Shown piece after piece: positions 16,466 to 25,818 of a DNA stretch of 64,000 nt. This stretch comes from Bacillota bacterium (GTDB lineage: Bacteria; Bacillota; Limnochordia; Darwinibacteriales; DTU012). How positions within the stretch are numbered: position 1 is the first letter of the stretch; each line of letters opens with the position of its first letter. Both the position numbers and the translations under genes were made by a program. Where the stretch lies: NCBI GenBank assembly GCA_012837335.1, contig DURM01000009.1:1-64000 (forward strand), in the 5' to 3' direction. The notes beneath the pieces are model-generated. The model was not told where the DNA came from and did no database searches. It saw only the letters and a program-made list of their open reading frames with translations.

Positions 16466-18772
16466 ATGCTAAAGTACAAATGGAACGCAAATAAAGAAGC
16501 AATTCCTGGCAATCCCAGGCCGCAATTAGCTGTTGACTTAACCAATAAAGCTTGGTTTATGTGGACTAATTTGTTAAATAAACGGGGCGTTCCTGTGCAA
16601 GAACAGCAAGATAGTTCGTCTCAAGAAACTGAAATTATCATAGCACAGCTGAATAAAGGCATTATTGAGAATAAGGTTAACTATAAAATTTCCAGCGATT
16701 CAGTAAAAGCGAGAGCCTTATGTGTTGTTTCCAATAGGCCGATTGCTTTTTGGACGCAGGTTATTGGTGGGATAAATTGCCTAGTTGTTGGATCAGCAGG
16801 CGCAGAACCTTACATCATCCCTATAGATGCCAGTGTTTGGGATACTAAAGCAGTCAAACTGCTTGATGAAAGCATACTGCTTGGAGTAATAACATTGCGC
16901 GGCAAAAAAAGTGTTCTCCAATTCTTTCGGTTTGATCCGGTTACTAAAGAACTTAACAAGTATGAGAACCTCCAGATTGATGATGTCTGGTCTTTATCGA
17001 TGACAACCGATGAAAACAGTGGTAGGGTGTGGATTGCTTTTGAAAAGTACGATTCTGATAGATTTGCAGTAGCTGGAGGGTTCTGCGATTTTAGAGAGAA
17101 CGCAAGTAGATTTTTTGTTCTCCCTTCAGAGGGCTATGCAACTGAGCCGACAATCACTCTGCTTAATGATGGCAGGGCATGTGTTGTCTGGCGTCAAGAA
17201 AAAGATTGGGGTAAGCAGGTTTATGACTTCATGAGAGATACCCAACTCAAAATTGCTTTTATTGATGAAGATGGTGTCAAAGCCTCAGAGCTTATCCCTG
17301 TGCCGCTGCCGGAGGAAGTAGATAAGCAAAAGCTGCCGGCCAGTCCTGTTGCGGTTCAGCATGGTGATCATATTAGGGTCTTCTTTAGATATTTTAGAAC
17401 TGAAATTGACCGCAGGGAAGCCGAAGACTGGGGACTTATGGTAAATGATTGGGGTTATCAACTATATGAAATGGTTCGGGATGCCGATGGAAATTGGTAT
17501 CAGCCAGCAATTGTCAGTTTAGATGTAAGTTATCCGGACGAATCGGTACAAGCAGCATTGGTTGATGAAGGACTAGTTCTTATCTACCACAGCTGTAGTT
17601 TTGATTCGCAAAGAGAGTACATCCACTCTGAACGAATTAACATTGCCATTAGCCGGGGGATTCGCAGTATGCTCCTGCAGGAATCGATAGCTGAGAAAAA
17701 GTTTAAGATTTACAGCCGGCCAGTTCTGTATAAACGTCCGATGGAAGCCATTAACGGTCGTGAACTAAACTGTTACTGGGGAGATATTCACAGGCATTCG
17801 GTGGTTTCCAAATGCATACCTGAGCATGATGGCAGTTATGCCGACCATATTAAGTACGCTGTCGCAGCGCGCAAGTTTGATTTCTATTCGATAATTGATC
17901 ACGATGATCAGATCACGGCCCGCGAGTGGAAGGACTATTTGAGTTTTATGGACAGTGTAAACCAAGACGGAAAATTTGTCACCCTATATGGATTTGAAGG
18001 TCCACTTGCATCAGTTCGGGGACATTTAAACTTCTATTTCTTGGATCGGGAGAGTGCGCTGTATGGATTTTACCAAATTCGTGAGATGAAAACATTTAAG
18101 GAGATTTGCGCCAATTTAAGGTCAGCTGGTTTTACAGACAGGATTTATTCCATCCGGCATTTCCATGCAGACAAACTTCCATACAAAGATATATTCGATA
18201 GTGAAACAGCACTCTTTGATCCGGAATTTGATGTTGCGATGGAAGTTGTCCAAGGCCGGGGTTATGCGCCAAAAACAATTAAAGAGCTGCTGTCCCGAGG
18301 ATTTAAGTTTGCATTTGTCGGGGGAAGCGACCACAACAGGCCGCCCGGACATCCTAAAGGCGGTGTAGGAATTTATGAGCAGGCATTAACAGGTCTTTGG
18401 GCACCTGACTTGTCACGGAAATCTGTCTTTGCCGGTCTAAAGGAGCGCAGCACTTTCAGCACCAATGGTGCCCGCCTGGCTGTCTTACTCAAAGTTAATG
18501 GTACTTTTATGGGAAAAACAGCTGTAAATCACCCTAAGAACAAAATAGAGGTTAAAGTATACCCCACTACTGAGGTGAATGAAGTCAGACTGATCAGAGA
18601 CGGTGAAGTTGTTGCTGTATGCGATGAAAGGACCAGCGAGCCTAAAGTCTATGAATTTGAGGACCAGGCCGAGACCTGCCGCTATTATTTTGTTGAAGTT
18701 ATCCAGGAAAGCGAAGGAGAGCTGAACTATCCAGGAATCGCTTGGACTACTCCGGTTTGGATTAAAGCTTAA
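16466..18772 (+). CDS. CehA/McbA-like PHP-domain metallohydrolase with N-terminal beta domain
   Basis: 768 residues, cytoplasmic (no signal peptide). Residues 1-420 are beta-rich with repeated short strands (LNDGRACVVWRQ, LVDEGLVLIYHS), possibly a propeller. Residues 425-660 are a PHP-type domain: YWGDIHRHSVVSKC supplies the first His pair, FDFYSIIDHDDQ the His-Asp, and FAFVGGSDHNRPPG the last metal ligands. NCBI-style names for such proteins are CehA/McbA family metallohydrolase or DUF3604-like. The C-terminal 110 residues are a small beta domain. It is the first gene of the long operon, with AAGGAG nine bases before the ATG. Hydrolysis of a phosphate or carbamate/ester bond is likely; the substrate is unknown. 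Confidence 0.75.
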   Translation: MLKYKWNANKEAIPGNPRPQLAVDLTNKAWFMWTNLLNKRGVPVQEQQDSSSQETEIIIAQLNKGIIENKVNYKISSDSVKARALCVVSNRPIAFWTQVIGGINCLVVGSAGAEPYIIPIDASVWDTKAVKLLDESILLGVITLRGKKSVLQFFRFDPVTKELNKYENLQIDDVWSLSMTTDENSGRVWIAFEKYDSDRFAVAGGFCDFRENASRFFVLPSEGYATEPTITLLNDGRACVVWRQEKDWGKQVYDFMRDTQLKIAFIDEDGVKASELIPVPLPEEVDKQKLPASPVAVQHGDHIRVFFRYFRTEIDRREAEDWGLMVNDWGYQLYEMVRDADGNWYQPAIVSLDVSYPDESVQAALVDEGLVLIYHSCSFDSQREYIHSERINIAISRGIRSMLLQESIAEKKFKIYSRPVLYKRPMEAINGRELNCYWGDIHRHSVVSKCIPEHDGSYADHIKYAVAARKFDFYSIIDHDDQITAREWKDYLSFMDSVNQDGKFVTLYGFEGPLASVRGHLNFYFLDRESALYGFYQIREMKTFKEICANLRSAGFTDRIYSIRHFHADKLPYKDIFDSETALFDPEFDVAMEVVQGRGYAPKTIKELLSRGFKFAFVGGSDHNRPPGHPKGGVGIYEQALTGLWAPDLSRKSVFAGLKERSTFSTNGARLAVLLKVNGTFMGKTAVNHPKNKIEVKVYPTTEVNEVRLIRDGEVVAVCDERTSEPKVYEFEDQAETCRYYFVEVIQESEGELNYPGIAWTTPVWIKA

Positions 18773-18808
18773 CTCCTATTGTCTTGTTTTATTGGAGGAG
18801 GACTACCA

Positions 18809-21631
18809 ATGAAAGCGATTAAAAGAAGTATGTCACTGTCAATAGTCGTGCTATTACTCTTAGCTCATGTAACTTATGCCCAGAGTTTTCTGCTGCAGCT
18901 TTTTCAGAAACCATCGACACCAGCAGAGTGGGAAAAACAAGCCCTGGATAGCATGGAAATAGTTGCGGAGAATGAGTTTTTAGAGCTGTATTTTAATAAA
19001 GAGACTACAGAAATAGCTGTAAGAGTTAAAGCTACCGATCACTACTGGTTTTCTAATCCGGTAGACAGGGAAAAAAACAGTGGATTGATTTTCGAAGAAC
19101 AGAGTGCTCAATTCGCCATTTACCATGATCCTGGTCAGAAAGAAAAGCAGAATTATCGATTCGGGGTGAAGTATGGGCAGTTTGAATACGAACCACTTGA
19201 AAATGGACTGAGAATTAACTACCAGATCGTTGAGGAATGGGGCGTCAATGAATATGTGCCTAGGTTAATCTCCTACGATCGCTTCCAGGATATTCTCAAT
19301 AAGATTGATAAGCAGAGTGATAAAAAATTTGTAGCTGATCAGTATGATTTAATCTTATTAAAAGCTGTAAAGGAAGACGAAGAAATTAGGCTGTCGGGCT
19401 TAAACCATGATGCCTTATTTAACGGCTATGGTCTTTTCCCGTTAGATGACAGCTATAAAAAAGCTGAGGCTGAAAGAGAACAATTAATTGCGGAATTGGA
19501 CGAACTGAAGTCTCAAATCGCCAGTTCTGCCAACCACAGTGAAATACAAGCTTTAGAAGCCAAATTAACTGCGGCTAACAATAAGCTTTTTGATAGAAGG
19601 CGGGATTTGACTTGGCATCTGCTGAACACCGTATTGAGAAATAGGCTGGACATCGAAAGAATGGAGGATATCAGATTTGCTGACATATCCCAGCTTGTTG
19701 ACACTCCAACTTACCTGCTGAAAGATATACCGCGGTTCCAGCTGGAAGATATGGTCGAGATTATTCGAGCAGTGGGCTATGACCCTCATGAGGTTGCCGC
19801 AGATCATAGGGCAAATAACTTAGATCCGACCATACCGCACTTGGAAGAGTTTACAATTCCGCTGGAATATTATCTCGATGGAGACAGTTTAGTAGTAAAA
19901 ATTCCAGTTGATGAAATTTACTATCCCATTGGTGTTACTGATACGATTGGCAGGAAGTATACTTTTCCGATTACCGATATTGATGTGCTTAAATATTTTG
20001 GTGCTGCCGCTCCCGACCAAGAGGGTTATATATTTGTACCAGATGGTTCCGGCGCTTTAATCGATTTTAACAATCAAAGAGATTATTCTACTTTCTACCG
20101 TGAAAAAGTATATGGTTTTGACTATTCTAGTGCCGATGTTATATCAACCTCCATTAACGAGCTTATTTACATGCCAGTATTTGGAATGAAAGCTGACGAT
20201 GACAATGCCTTTGTAGCCATAATTGAATCGGGAAGTTCGATGGCGACAATCAATGCCGATTTTGCAAGAAGAAACCATGCGTATAATACGGTTTACGCAT
20301 CATTCAAGCTTCTTCCATCGGAAAGGCTGGATATCGGCAGAACAACAATTTCCAAGTATCAGCCTCGATTCACCGATTGCGATATAGTAATCCGCTATGC
20401 GTTTTTGACAGATGATGATGCAGATTATTCAGGTATGGCGCGCAGATATCAGCAGCATCTAATAAATGAGTATGGTTTTCCGACCAATAAGGTAGATGCT
20501 GAAATTCCGTTGTATTTAGATATTCTAGCTGCAGTACCTATCGAGAAACCTGTACTCGGATTTCCGCGGACTATTACAAAACCATTATCGACATTCAAAC
20601 AAACCCAACTGATTGTTGCAGAACTTCTTGAAAAGGGTGTCGCAAATATCGAGTTGAGATACAGAGGCTGGAATGACGGTGGTATTGAGCGCAGTTTCAT
20701 GAGGGACTTAAGGTTAGAAAGAACGCTTGGTTCTTCTGAGGATTTTAGTAGTTTAGTTGCTTACTTAGAAGAGAACAATGTTGGGTTTTACCCTGAAATA
20801 TCGGTAGCGAACGCTTCACTCGATGATTCTGCATTTTCGAATTCTAAAGCTGCACGAACCATCAGTGGCAGTGTCGCTAAAGTCGACCGCAGGACAGTGG
20901 TAGTTTCTCCTGCAGTTTTCCAGGAAACAGTGATTTCTTTTGCAGATGACTTAACAAAGCATAAAATTAACGGTTTAGCATTTGCCGCCCTGGGAAATCA
21001 GTTAAACTCAGACTTTAGTGATATCGTCGAGAAATTGATTGATCGAGAACAGACCAAAGCTATTATCAGTGGATTATTGAAAGATTTGGCTGAGCAGCGT
21101 GGCTTGAAGATGCTTGTAGAAGGCGGCTTTGACCATACTCTGCCGTACGTTGAGGCTGTGATTAACGCTCCTATGCGCTCCAATGATTTCAATATTACTG
21201 AGAGAACTGTGCCGTTTTATCAAATGGTTGTACACGGATTCGTAAAGTACACGGGAGTGCCGATAAATTTAAATCCCAGCCGTCGAGATGTACTGCGTTT
21301 AATTGAATTTGGTGCGTATCCGCTGTTTGTTTTCAGTTATGATAATGCTTTCGAGCTAAAACACTCAAATTATGGTGATTTTTATTCAGTTCACTATCAA
21401 AACTGGTTGAACTATGCTGCTGAGCTGTACCATGAGTTAAATCAACTGTATCACGATGTAGCTGATCAGCGGATGGTGTCCCATGAGAAATTAATGGACA
21501 ATGTGTTCGCAACCACTTACGAAAATGGAATTTCGATTGTCGTTAACTATAATCCATATCCAGTAACAATAAACGGCGTGATCGTTGGCGGGGAAGATTA
21601 TTTAAAACTAGAGGGGTTAGATAGACCATGA
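18809..21631 (+). CDS. exported DUF5696-like protein of the sugar-transport cluster
   Basis: About 940 residues from the ATG at 18809 (GGAGGAGG upstream). An N-terminal hydrophobic segment ends near THVTYAQ and acts as signal peptide or anchor. Residues 220-265 form a short coiled coil (QLIAELDELKSQIASSANHS). The middle holds IFVPDGSGALIDFNNQRDY and YMPVFGMKADDDNAFVAIIESG, and a C-terminal half has the alternating pattern of a TIM-barrel glycosidase-like domain. This pattern and the setting next to two sugar permeases and a Yip1 protein match the DUF5696 proteins of Paenibacillus-like clusters. The function is not established; glycan hydrolysis or processing at the outer membrane face is inference. 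The stop overlaps the next start by four bases. Confidence 0.7.
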   Translation: MKAIKRSMSLSIVVLLLLAHVTYAQSFLLQLFQKPSTPAEWEKQALDSMEIVAENEFLELYFNKETTEIAVRVKATDHYWFSNPVDREKNSGLIFEEQSAQFAIYHDPGQKEKQNYRFGVKYGQFEYEPLENGLRINYQIVEEWGVNEYVPRLISYDRFQDILNKIDKQSDKKFVADQYDLILLKAVKEDEEIRLSGLNHDALFNGYGLFPLDDSYKKAEAEREQLIAELDELKSQIASSANHSEIQALEAKLTAANNKLFDRRRDLTWHLLNTVLRNRLDIERMEDIRFADISQLVDTPTYLLKDIPRFQLEDMVEIIRAVGYDPHEVAADHRANNLDPTIPHLEEFTIPLEYYLDGDSLVVKIPVDEIYYPIGVTDTIGRKYTFPITDIDVLKYFGAAAPDQEGYIFVPDGSGALIDFNNQRDYSTFYREKVYGFDYSSADVISTSINELIYMPVFGMKADDDNAFVAIIESGSSMATINADFARRNHAYNTVYASFKLLPSERLDIGRTTISKYQPRFTDCDIVIRYAFLTDDDADYSGMARRYQQHLINEYGFPTNKVDAEIPLYLDILAAVPIEKPVLGFPRTITKPLSTFKQTQLIVAELLEKGVANIELRYRGWNDGGIERSFMRDLRLERTLGSSEDFSSLVAYLEENNVGFYPEISVANASLDDSAFSNSKAARTISGSVAKVDRRTVVVSPAVFQETVISFADDLTKHKINGLAFAALGNQLNSDFSDIVEKLIDREQTKAIISGLLKDLAEQRGLKMLVEGGFDHTLPYVEAVINAPMRSNDFNITERTVPFYQMVVHGFVKYTGVPINLNPSRRDVLRLIEFGAYPLFVFSYDNAFELKHSNYGDFYSVHYQNWLNYAAELYHELNQLYHDVADQRMVSHEKLMDNVFATTYENGISIVVNYNPYPVTINGVIVGGEDYLKLEGLDRP

Positions 21632-22563
21632 ATCAAGGAAGAAGATTTCGGCTTTCGTTACAAGGCAAAAGAGCCCTAACCGGTTTGCTGTTCGTTTCTC
21701 CCTTTATAGTTGGGTTCATCTTGTTTTTTCTACGTCCGTCGATCCAGTCTGTGATTTTTTCACTCAGCGAGTTGAGTATCACAGTAACCGGTTATGAGCT
21801 GGATTTTGTTGGATTTGAGAATTACAAATATGCCTTTACGGTCGACCCCCAATTTATGCGGATTTTTACAGAAACAGTAGGCCAAATTTTAGTCAACGTT
21901 CCAGCGATTATTATCTTCAGCTTTATTGCAGCCGCGCTTTTAAATCAGGAGTTTAAAGGGCGGGGATTAGCGCGGGTAATTTTCTTTCTGCCCGTTATTT
22001 TAGGTGCAGGAATTATTGCGCAGCTGGAAGGTGCAGATATTATGGTACAGACTCAGGGCCTGCAGTACGGTGCTGGTATTGAAGCGGGTATCAGTGGTCA
22101 GGCTCAGGATGTTTTTCTGTTTAGCTCAAGTCTGACCTCGTTCTTCTTGAGAATGAGACTGCCTAAAGAACTGCTGAATTATATTGTTCTGGCGACAGCT
22201 CGCGTTCCTGACATTATCAGTAAGTCTGCAATTCCAATTGTAGTTTTCCTCGCTGGACTGCAGGGAATACCGTCCCATATTTATGAGGCAGCTGATATTG
22301 AAGGTGCTAATGGATGGGAAAAGTTTTGGAAGATAACAGTTCCATTAATTTCACCCCTGATAGTTACCAATATAGTCTTTATTATCGTTGACTCTTTTAC
22401 CGCGCCGGATAATAGACTGGTCAGGTATATTGAAAGTACTGCATGGGGTCGTGGAATATTCGGCGTGAGTGTGGCCATGAGTTGGGTTTACTTTGTTGTT
22501 ATTTCTGTAATACTCGTTGTTGTTGTTAAGCTAGTATCTAGGCAGAGTTTCACAATGGACTAG
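21628..22563 (+). CDS. carbohydrate ABC transporter permease, MalF type
   Basis: 311 residues with six membrane helices. The conserved EAA loop reads YEAADIEGANGWEKFWKITVPLISP (residues 220-244), where the ATPase docks. The first helix segment is RALTGLLFVSPFIVGFILFFL. Compared with typical sugar permeases there is an extra soluble stretch of about 60 residues between helices 3 and 4 (LEGADIMVQTQGLQYGAG onward), which may touch the neighbouring exported proteins. The start ATG overlaps the DUF5696-like gene by four bases. No ATP-binding gene lies in the operon, so a shared MsmX-type ATPase encoded elsewhere is expected. Confidence 0.92.
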   Translation: MNQGRRFRLSLQGKRALTGLLFVSPFIVGFILFFLRPSIQSVIFSLSELSITVTGYELDFVGFENYKYAFTVDPQFMRIFTETVGQILVNVPAIIIFSFIAAALLNQEFKGRGLARVIFFLPVILGAGIIAQLEGADIMVQTQGLQYGAGIEAGISGQAQDVFLFSSSLTSFFLRMRLPKELLNYIVLATARVPDIISKSAIPIVVFLAGLQGIPSHIYEAADIEGANGWEKFWKITVPLISPLIVTNIVFIIVDSFTAPDNRLVRYIESTAWGRGIFGVSVAMSWVYFVVISVILVVVVKLVSRQSFTMD

Positions 22564-22576
22564 GGGAGGCATATTC

Positions 22577-23539
22577 GTGATTAATTCCTCAAGGGTAGAA
22601 CTTAAAGACCGGATGTCGTCTAGGGCGGTGTTTACCAAGCTGAGAAGTTTTACTTGGAGTTTTGTTAGAGGAACACTGATCTGGGGTACCAGCTTGATCA
22701 TCGTCTATCCTGTTATTTTTAAAGTTCTCGTTTCGTTCATGTCGGAGACCGATCTGTTTGATCCCCAGGTAAATCTATTAACTAGAAATTTCAGCATTGC
22801 ACGGATAGCTAGATCATATATGGCCGTAGCTAACACAATGCAGTATATGGAAGCATTTTTGAATTCCCTTGGATTGTGCCTGCTGGTGAGCGGATGCACT
22901 CTTATTTCCAGTACCCTGATCGGATATGGATTTGCCAGGTTTAATTTCAAAATCAATAGTTTGCTGTTCGCTTTCGTAGTATTAACCTTAGTTGTTCCGC
23001 CGCAAATGAATATGATTCCTTTGTTCTTGAATTTTCGGTTCTTCGACTTCTATGGGCTTTTAAGTAAACCCGGTTTCAATTTAATCGGTACTGTATGGCC
23101 TTTCCTTTTCACCTCATTAACGGGCACAGGCTATAGAAATGGCTTGTTCATATACATTATGAGACAGCATTTCGCCGGAATGCCCAAATCCTTAGAGGAA
23201 GCAGCCTACATTGATGGAGCCGGAGCATTAAAAACCTTTATCAAGATTATGCTTCCCGGTGCTATACCGGTTCTGATTGTAGTGTTCCTGTTCTCTTTTG
23301 TATGGCAGTGGAATGATACATTCCTAACGTCCCTTTATATGCGTGATACATCGACACTGCTGCCGTTTACGCTCAACCGGCTAGTTAATGAGTTTGATTT
23401 TGATAACTTTGATAAGCTGTATGCTACTGTGGTGAGAAATACAGGTATGGTTCTGTTTTTAGCTCCGTTACTGATTATGTACGGATTCTTACAGCGGTAT
23501 TTTGTTGAGGGTATTGAAAGAACAGGTATTGTCGGCTAA
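22577..23539 (+). CDS. carbohydrate ABC transporter permease, MalG type
   Basis: 320 residues starting at GTG behind GGGGAGGC. It has six membrane helices and the EAA loop EEAAYIDGAGALKTFIKIMLPGAIP (about residues 213-237), typical of the MalG/LacG side of the permease pair. The leader segment IWGTSLIIVYPVIFKVLVSFMSE is the first helix. A periplasmic loop (FRFFDFYGLLSKPGFN) is longer than in maltose permeases. It lies 13 bases after its partner and belongs to one importer with the binding protein at 25.8 kb. Confidence 0.92.
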   Translation: MINSSRVELKDRMSSRAVFTKLRSFTWSFVRGTLIWGTSLIIVYPVIFKVLVSFMSETDLFDPQVNLLTRNFSIARIARSYMAVANTMQYMEAFLNSLGLCLLVSGCTLISSTLIGYGFARFNFKINSLLFAFVVLTLVVPPQMNMIPLFLNFRFFDFYGLLSKPGFNLIGTVWPFLFTSLTGTGYRNGLFIYIMRQHFAGMPKSLEEAAYIDGAGALKTFIKIMLPGAIPVLIVVFLFSFVWQWNDTFLTSLYMRDTSTLLPFTLNRLVNEFDFDNFDKLYATVVRNTGMVLFLAPLLIMYGFLQRYFVEGIERTGIVG

Positions 23540-23584
23540 ATCGTTCTTAACTCAGCTATAATGAGCAGATAAGGTGGGGTTACT

Positions 23585-25714
23585 TTGAGCGGATATAGAA
23601 AAACTGGGGTAACAGCGATCTTTCTGATAGTGCTCCTGACAATTGTAATAATCGTACTGCCAGTCGAGGCTGCACCATATACAAACTACAACTACAACTA
23701 CTGGAACGAACGAGTAGCCGGTCCCCAAGCTTACCTTCCAGCCAGGATCATAACCGGGGAAGATTTAGGAATCGGCAGTTTTCAAAATCCACAGGATTTA
23801 TTCGTCAGCCCATCCGGTAAAATCTATATTCTGGACACAGGGAATAACCGTATTGTAGTTATGGATCAGAATTTCAAGCTTTACCGCACTATCGATGAGT
23901 TTGAAAAGGATGGAAAAAAAGAGAGATTTAACCGACCAGAAGGCATTTTTGTAACTGAAAGTGAGCATATCTTTATCGCTGACACACAGAACAGCAGGAT
24001 TGTTGAGCTGGATCAAAACGGCGGCTTGATAAGGGAAATAGGACGCCCGGAAAATGATCAAGGTGAGTTTTTATCTGAAACTATCCGCTTTCAGCCCAAG
24101 AAACTGGTAGTGGGTAAATTTGGCGAGCTGTATGTTTTGGCTAACAATGTTTATGACGGGATTCTAAAATTTGACAACGATGGTAATTTTGATGGTTTTA
24201 TTGCAGCAGTCCGGGTAAGCCCAAGCCTAGTTGATATATTCTGGCGTAAAATTGCTACTCAGGAACAGTTGTCGCGGATGTCTTTGGTACTCCCAACCGA
24301 ATTTACCAATATTACACTAGATGAAATTGGCCTGATTTACACAGTGAATAAAAATAAAATTCGGAGGCTGAACCAAGTAGGAAAAGACCTGCTTGATGAA
24401 AGTCCGACAGGTGATATTGGTTATGCAATTTTCGAGCAAGACAGTTCAGCTGTAGCTAATTTCCAATCAAATTTTGTGGATATTGTTGTAAGAGAAAATG
24501 AAATCTACAGTGTATTGGATGATCAGCTCGGCCGGGTATTTACCTACGATAACCGAGGCAGGCTATTGTATGTTTTCGGCGGTTCGGGAGACCAGCGCGG
24601 TAGATTTAGGGTTCCGGTTGCGATAGATGCTCTCGAGGATAAGATTCTGGTGCTCGATCGGGAGGCAAAAAGGGTTACAGTTTTTGAACCTACTCGCTAT
24701 GCTGAACTCATTCACCAAGCAATAGATTTCTACCACCAAGGTGAATATGATGCTGAAATAGAGATTTGGCAAGAGGTTCTGCGACTGAATAATAACTTTG
24801 ACTTAGCCCACAGTTCAATCGGACGCGCACTATTAATGCAGGGTGATGTGGAAAATTCATTGGAATACTTTCGGCTGGCTAACGACCGTGAAGGGTATTC
24901 CCGTGCCTATGCAGTGCACCGCCGAGAAAAAGTAAACGACAATTTCGCAAAAGTATCGACAGCACTTGTAGTGCTAGTCTTCCTCGGAATTTTCCTAAAT
25001 AGAGCAGGGGTTCCGGGAAAAATTAAGGAGTGGTTCAGAGCAAAGGAGACGGATCTATCATCGAGTTCTCAAGCTTATCGGCGCTTGAAGCAAGATGTAA
25101 TTAAACCTTTGGGATTTTCACTTAGGGTGATTTTTCATCCTTTTGCCGGGTTCTGGGAGCTGAAATACGAGAGGCGGGGTAATTTGATAGGTGCCGTTGT
25201 GATTTCTGTATTGACAGTGTTTGCCTATGTTTTTCAAAAACAATACACTGGCTTTATTTTCAACACAGAAAATCTGCGGAGACTTAATATCTGGTTGGAA
25301 GCTGCAACGATTATAGTGCCGCTTGCTCTGTGGTGTATAGTGAGTTATTCCATTACTACTTTATTTGATGGAAAAGGCACGATAAAGGAGATATTCATTA
25401 CTACAGCGTATGCCCTAACTCCACTGCCTTTAATGCTGATTCCTACAACTTTGATCAGCAATTTCATGATTATGAGCGAAGGTTCATTTGTAACACTTAT
25501 CGTTACGATATCGCTGATCTGGGCACTTGCGCTGCTGTTTTTCGGAAGTCTGACCATTCACGAATATTCATTCGGCAAAAATATCATAATCAGTTTCTCG
25601 ACACTTGTGGGAATGGGCATCGTAATCTTTGGGGTACTGCTGTTTATAAGCATTTTTGAGATGATAGTTGACTTAGCATACAATCTTACTTCAGAGATTC
25701 GATTTAGGTTTTAA
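23585..25714 (+). CDS. NHL-repeat, TPR and Yip1-domain membrane protein
   Basis: 709 residues from TTG behind AAGGTGGGG. An N-terminal hydrophobic segment is followed by an extracytoplasmic NHL beta-propeller at about 45-365 (FQNPQDLFVSPSGKIYILDT and FNRPEGIFVTESEHIFIADT are two blades), then TPR-like helices at 375-440 (AIDFYHQGEYDAEIEIWQEV). A membrane helix follows near 456-475, then a Yip1 domain at 500-705 with about five helices. It sits inside the importer operon between permeases and binding protein, the same company kept by DUF5696. A structural or regulatory accessory of the importer is inference; no catalytic site is visible. Confidence 0.8.
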   Translation: MSGYRKTGVTAIFLIVLLTIVIIVLPVEAAPYTNYNYNYWNERVAGPQAYLPARIITGEDLGIGSFQNPQDLFVSPSGKIYILDTGNNRIVVMDQNFKLYRTIDEFEKDGKKERFNRPEGIFVTESEHIFIADTQNSRIVELDQNGGLIREIGRPENDQGEFLSETIRFQPKKLVVGKFGELYVLANNVYDGILKFDNDGNFDGFIAAVRVSPSLVDIFWRKIATQEQLSRMSLVLPTEFTNITLDEIGLIYTVNKNKIRRLNQVGKDLLDESPTGDIGYAIFEQDSSAVANFQSNFVDIVVRENEIYSVLDDQLGRVFTYDNRGRLLYVFGGSGDQRGRFRVPVAIDALEDKILVLDREAKRVTVFEPTRYAELIHQAIDFYHQGEYDAEIEIWQEVLRLNNNFDLAHSSIGRALLMQGDVENSLEYFRLANDREGYSRAYAVHRREKVNDNFAKVSTALVVLVFLGIFLNRAGVPGKIKEWFRAKETDLSSSSQAYRRLKQDVIKPLGFSLRVIFHPFAGFWELKYERRGNLIGAVVISVLTVFAYVFQKQYTGFIFNTENLRRLNIWLEAATIIVPLALWCIVSYSITTLFDGKGTIKEIFITTAYALTPLPLMLIPTTLISNFMIMSEGSFVTLIVTISLIWALALLFFGSLTIHEYSFGKNIIISFSTLVGMGIVIFGVLLFISIFEMIVDLAYNLTSEIRFRF

Positions 25715-25818
25715 ACGGTTTTAAAATACCAATCTGGAATTTGGGGGGTGGTATGCCAGTCGTTTAGTTATAAAGTTGGATATGCTGCTTCATAAATCTA
25801 AGTTCAGGAGGTAGAAAC

